Position numbers and translations under genes: made by a program. The notes beneath the pieces were generated by a model that was given only the letters and a program-made list of their open reading frames with translations, was not told the origin of the DNA and did no database searches. From an uncultured Collinsella sp. (lineage in GTDB: Bacteria; Actinomycetota; Coriobacteriia; Coriobacteriales; Coriobacteriaceae), in assembly GCA_902474645.1 (NCBI GenBank), contig CABRWN010000002.1:1-40288 (forward strand): a stretch of DNA of 40,288 bases, in the 5' to 3' direction. Below, in pieces: positions 39,137 through 40,288 of the stretch. Each line of letters begins with the position of its first letter. The first letter of the stretch is position 1.

Positions 39137-40189
39137 ATGACTGTCGAGAAGAAGGATATCGATTGGGGTAGCCTCGGTTTTGGCTACATGAAGACCGATT
39201 ACAGCTACGAGGCTCATTGGAAGGATGGCGAGTGGGACGAGGGCGGCCTGACCACCGACCACACCCTGCATGTCTCCGAGTGCGGCGGCATCTTCCATTA
39301 CTGTCAGGAGGTCTTTGAGGGCCTGAAGGCCTACACCGCCGAGGACGGCAGCATCGTCTGCTTCCGTCCCGACATGAACGCCGAGCGCATGTACAACTCT
39401 GCGCAGCGCCTCGAGATGCCCCCGTTCCCCAAGGATAAGTTCGTTGAGGCCGTCAAGCAGGTCGTTTCTGCCAACGCCGCCTGGGTTCCGCCCTTCGGTT
39501 CTGGTGCAACCCTGTACGTGCGTCCGTTTATGATCGGTTCCGGTGACGTGATCGGCGTGGCTCCCGCTCCTGAGTACACGTTCCGCATCCTCGTGACCCC
39601 GGTCGGTCCGTACTTTAAGGGTGGCCTCAAGCCCGTCAAGCTGCGCGTTTCCGAGTATGACCGTGCCGCACCGCACGGCACCGGCAACATCAAGGCCGGC
39701 CTGAACTACGCCATGTCCCTTAAGCCCACGATGGAGGCCCATCGCGAGGGCTATGCCGAGAACCTGTATCTTGACTCCGAGTCCCGTACCTATGTCGAGG
39801 AGACCGGTGGCGCCAACGTCCTGTTCGTGAAGGAGGACGGCACCCTCGTCGTTCCTCAGTCGCACACCGACTCCATCCTGCCCTCTATCACCCGTCGTTC
39901 GCTCGTTCAGGTTGCTCAGGACCTGGGCATGACCGTTGACCAGCGTCCCGTCGAGTGGGCCGAGGTCAAGGCCGGTACCTTTGTCGAGTGCGGCCTGTGC
40001 GGCACCGCTGCCGTTATCTCCCCGGTCGGCGAGATCGACAACAAGGTTTACGGCGCCGACGAGACCGTGACCTTCCCGGCTGGCTACACCGAGATTGGCC
40101 CCGTGATGAAGAAGCTCCGCGAGACCCTGACTGGTATCCAGTCTGGTGCTGTCGAGGATAAGCACGACTGGGTTTACACCGTGGCGTAA
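39137..40189 (+). CDS. ilvE: Branched-chain amino acid aminotransferase
   Basis: A 350-residue PLP enzyme that interconverts Leu, Ile and Val with their 2-keto acids using glutamate/2-oxoglutarate. It is of the longer eukaryote/actinobacterial BCAT2 type. Landmarks: QEVFEGLKAY (about 58-67), LYVRPFMIGSG (about 127-137), GTGNIKAGLNYA with the PLP lysine at about 186, YVEETGGANV (about 216-225) and GLCGTAAVISP (about 288-298). AAGGAG (39125-39130) precedes ATG 39137; an earlier in-frame GTG at 38987 is rejected. The gene stands alone between terminators. Its codon use is strongly biased, pointing to high expression. Confidence 0.96.
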   Translation: MTVEKKDIDWGSLGFGYMKTDYSYEAHWKDGEWDEGGLTTDHTLHVSECGGIFHYCQEVFEGLKAYTAEDGSIVCFRPDMNAERMYNSAQRLEMPPFPKDKFVEAVKQVVSANAAWVPPFGSGATLYVRPFMIGSGDVIGVAPAPEYTFRILVTPVGPYFKGGLKPVKLRVSEYDRAAPHGTGNIKAGLNYAMSLKPTMEAHREGYAENLYLDSESRTYVEETGGANVLFVKEDGTLVVPQSHTDSILPSITRRSLVQVAQDLGMTVDQRPVEWAEVKAGTFVECGLCGTAAVISPVGEIDNKVYGADETVTFPAGYTEIGPVMKKLRETLTGIQSGAVEDKHDWVYTVA

Positions 40190-40247
40190 GCTGTCTTAGC
40201 TGTCCGGCCCGAGGGCGGCCTTCCTTTCCGGCGCGTCCTCGGACATG

Positions 40248-40288
40248 AAAGAACCCCCGCTGCGCACTACGTGCGGCGGGGGTTCTTT
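40248..40288 (+). terminator. Rho-independent terminator after ilvE
   Basis: Arms AAAGAACCCCCGCTGCGCAC and GTGCGGCGGGGGTTCTTT around TAC, at the window edge. Confidence 0.88.

Noticed and set aside
1..40288. tRNA or rRNA genes
   Set aside because: No cloverleaf with the TTCGA-type T-loop and acceptor pairing was found in any gap; gaps are mostly short and explained by promoters, terminators or repeats.

Overview
The window looks like chromosomal DNA of a high-GC, Gram-positive gut anaerobe of the class Coriobacteriia, most likely Collinsella or a close relative. This is inferred from the strong G/C third-position codon bias, short intergenic gaps with good Shine-Dalgarno sites, the gene content (Tat-like lipoprotein ABC importer, PTS, LacI regulators, EF-G-like GTPase, heterodimeric ABC exporter) and the many small palindromic repeats with a CCTGTCCC core. 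No rRNA, tRNA, CRISPR array, transposase, integrase or phage gene was seen. The window carries about 30 genes, none cut by its ends.

Layout. 1-2486: a three-gene polar amino-acid ABC importer with promoter and terminator. 2726-4871: a stand-alone EF-G-like GTPase. 4930-7043 (minus): a secreted DNA/RNA nuclease and a LacI repressor. 7459-13454 (plus): a sugar operon encoding a fructose-type PTS EIIBC, a GatZ/KbaZ-like protein, a small transaldolase, a transketolase split in two, and a PTS EIIA. 13455-14235: a 780-base non-coding zone packed with repeats and hairpins. 14236-15938: divergent larE-like sulfur transferase and HAD phosphatase. 16052-17164 (minus): a second LacI regulator.

17393-25092: a cluster that appears to be one regulon: a small four-helix membrane protein, an MFS transporter with an amidohydrolase, a 610-residue PRD/BglG-type regulator on the minus strand, and a second, paralogous MFS transporter. 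Near-identical TTGCCG-N6-CGGCAA palindromes lie in front of these units. At three candidate promoters the palindrome centre sits 44-45 bases before the centre of the -10 box. This is the best candidate for an undescribed system here.

25093-25534 is an array of four hairpins followed by the glmS promoter, then glmS (25535-27382). A GntR/FCD regulator diverges from a YeiH-family transporter (27496-29425). Next come a degenerate NtrC-like regulator, a single-span membrane protein, a nitroreductase and a 96-residue protein. 32931-37163 is a MarR-controlled heterodimeric ABC exporter. The end holds a serine acetyltransferase (minus), a DedA protein and a branched-chain aminotransferase.

In the sugar operon the genes plausibly act in sequence. 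A ketose-like sugar is phosphorylated on import, is acted on by the GatZ-like protein (which lacks its usual catalytic partner here), and enters the non-oxidative pentose phosphate network through transaldolase and transketolase. A perfect two-stem pseudoknot-like element (8946-9006) and a pair of hairpins (10370-10438) between the genes may set different expression levels. All function calls come from reading motifs, not from database searches.
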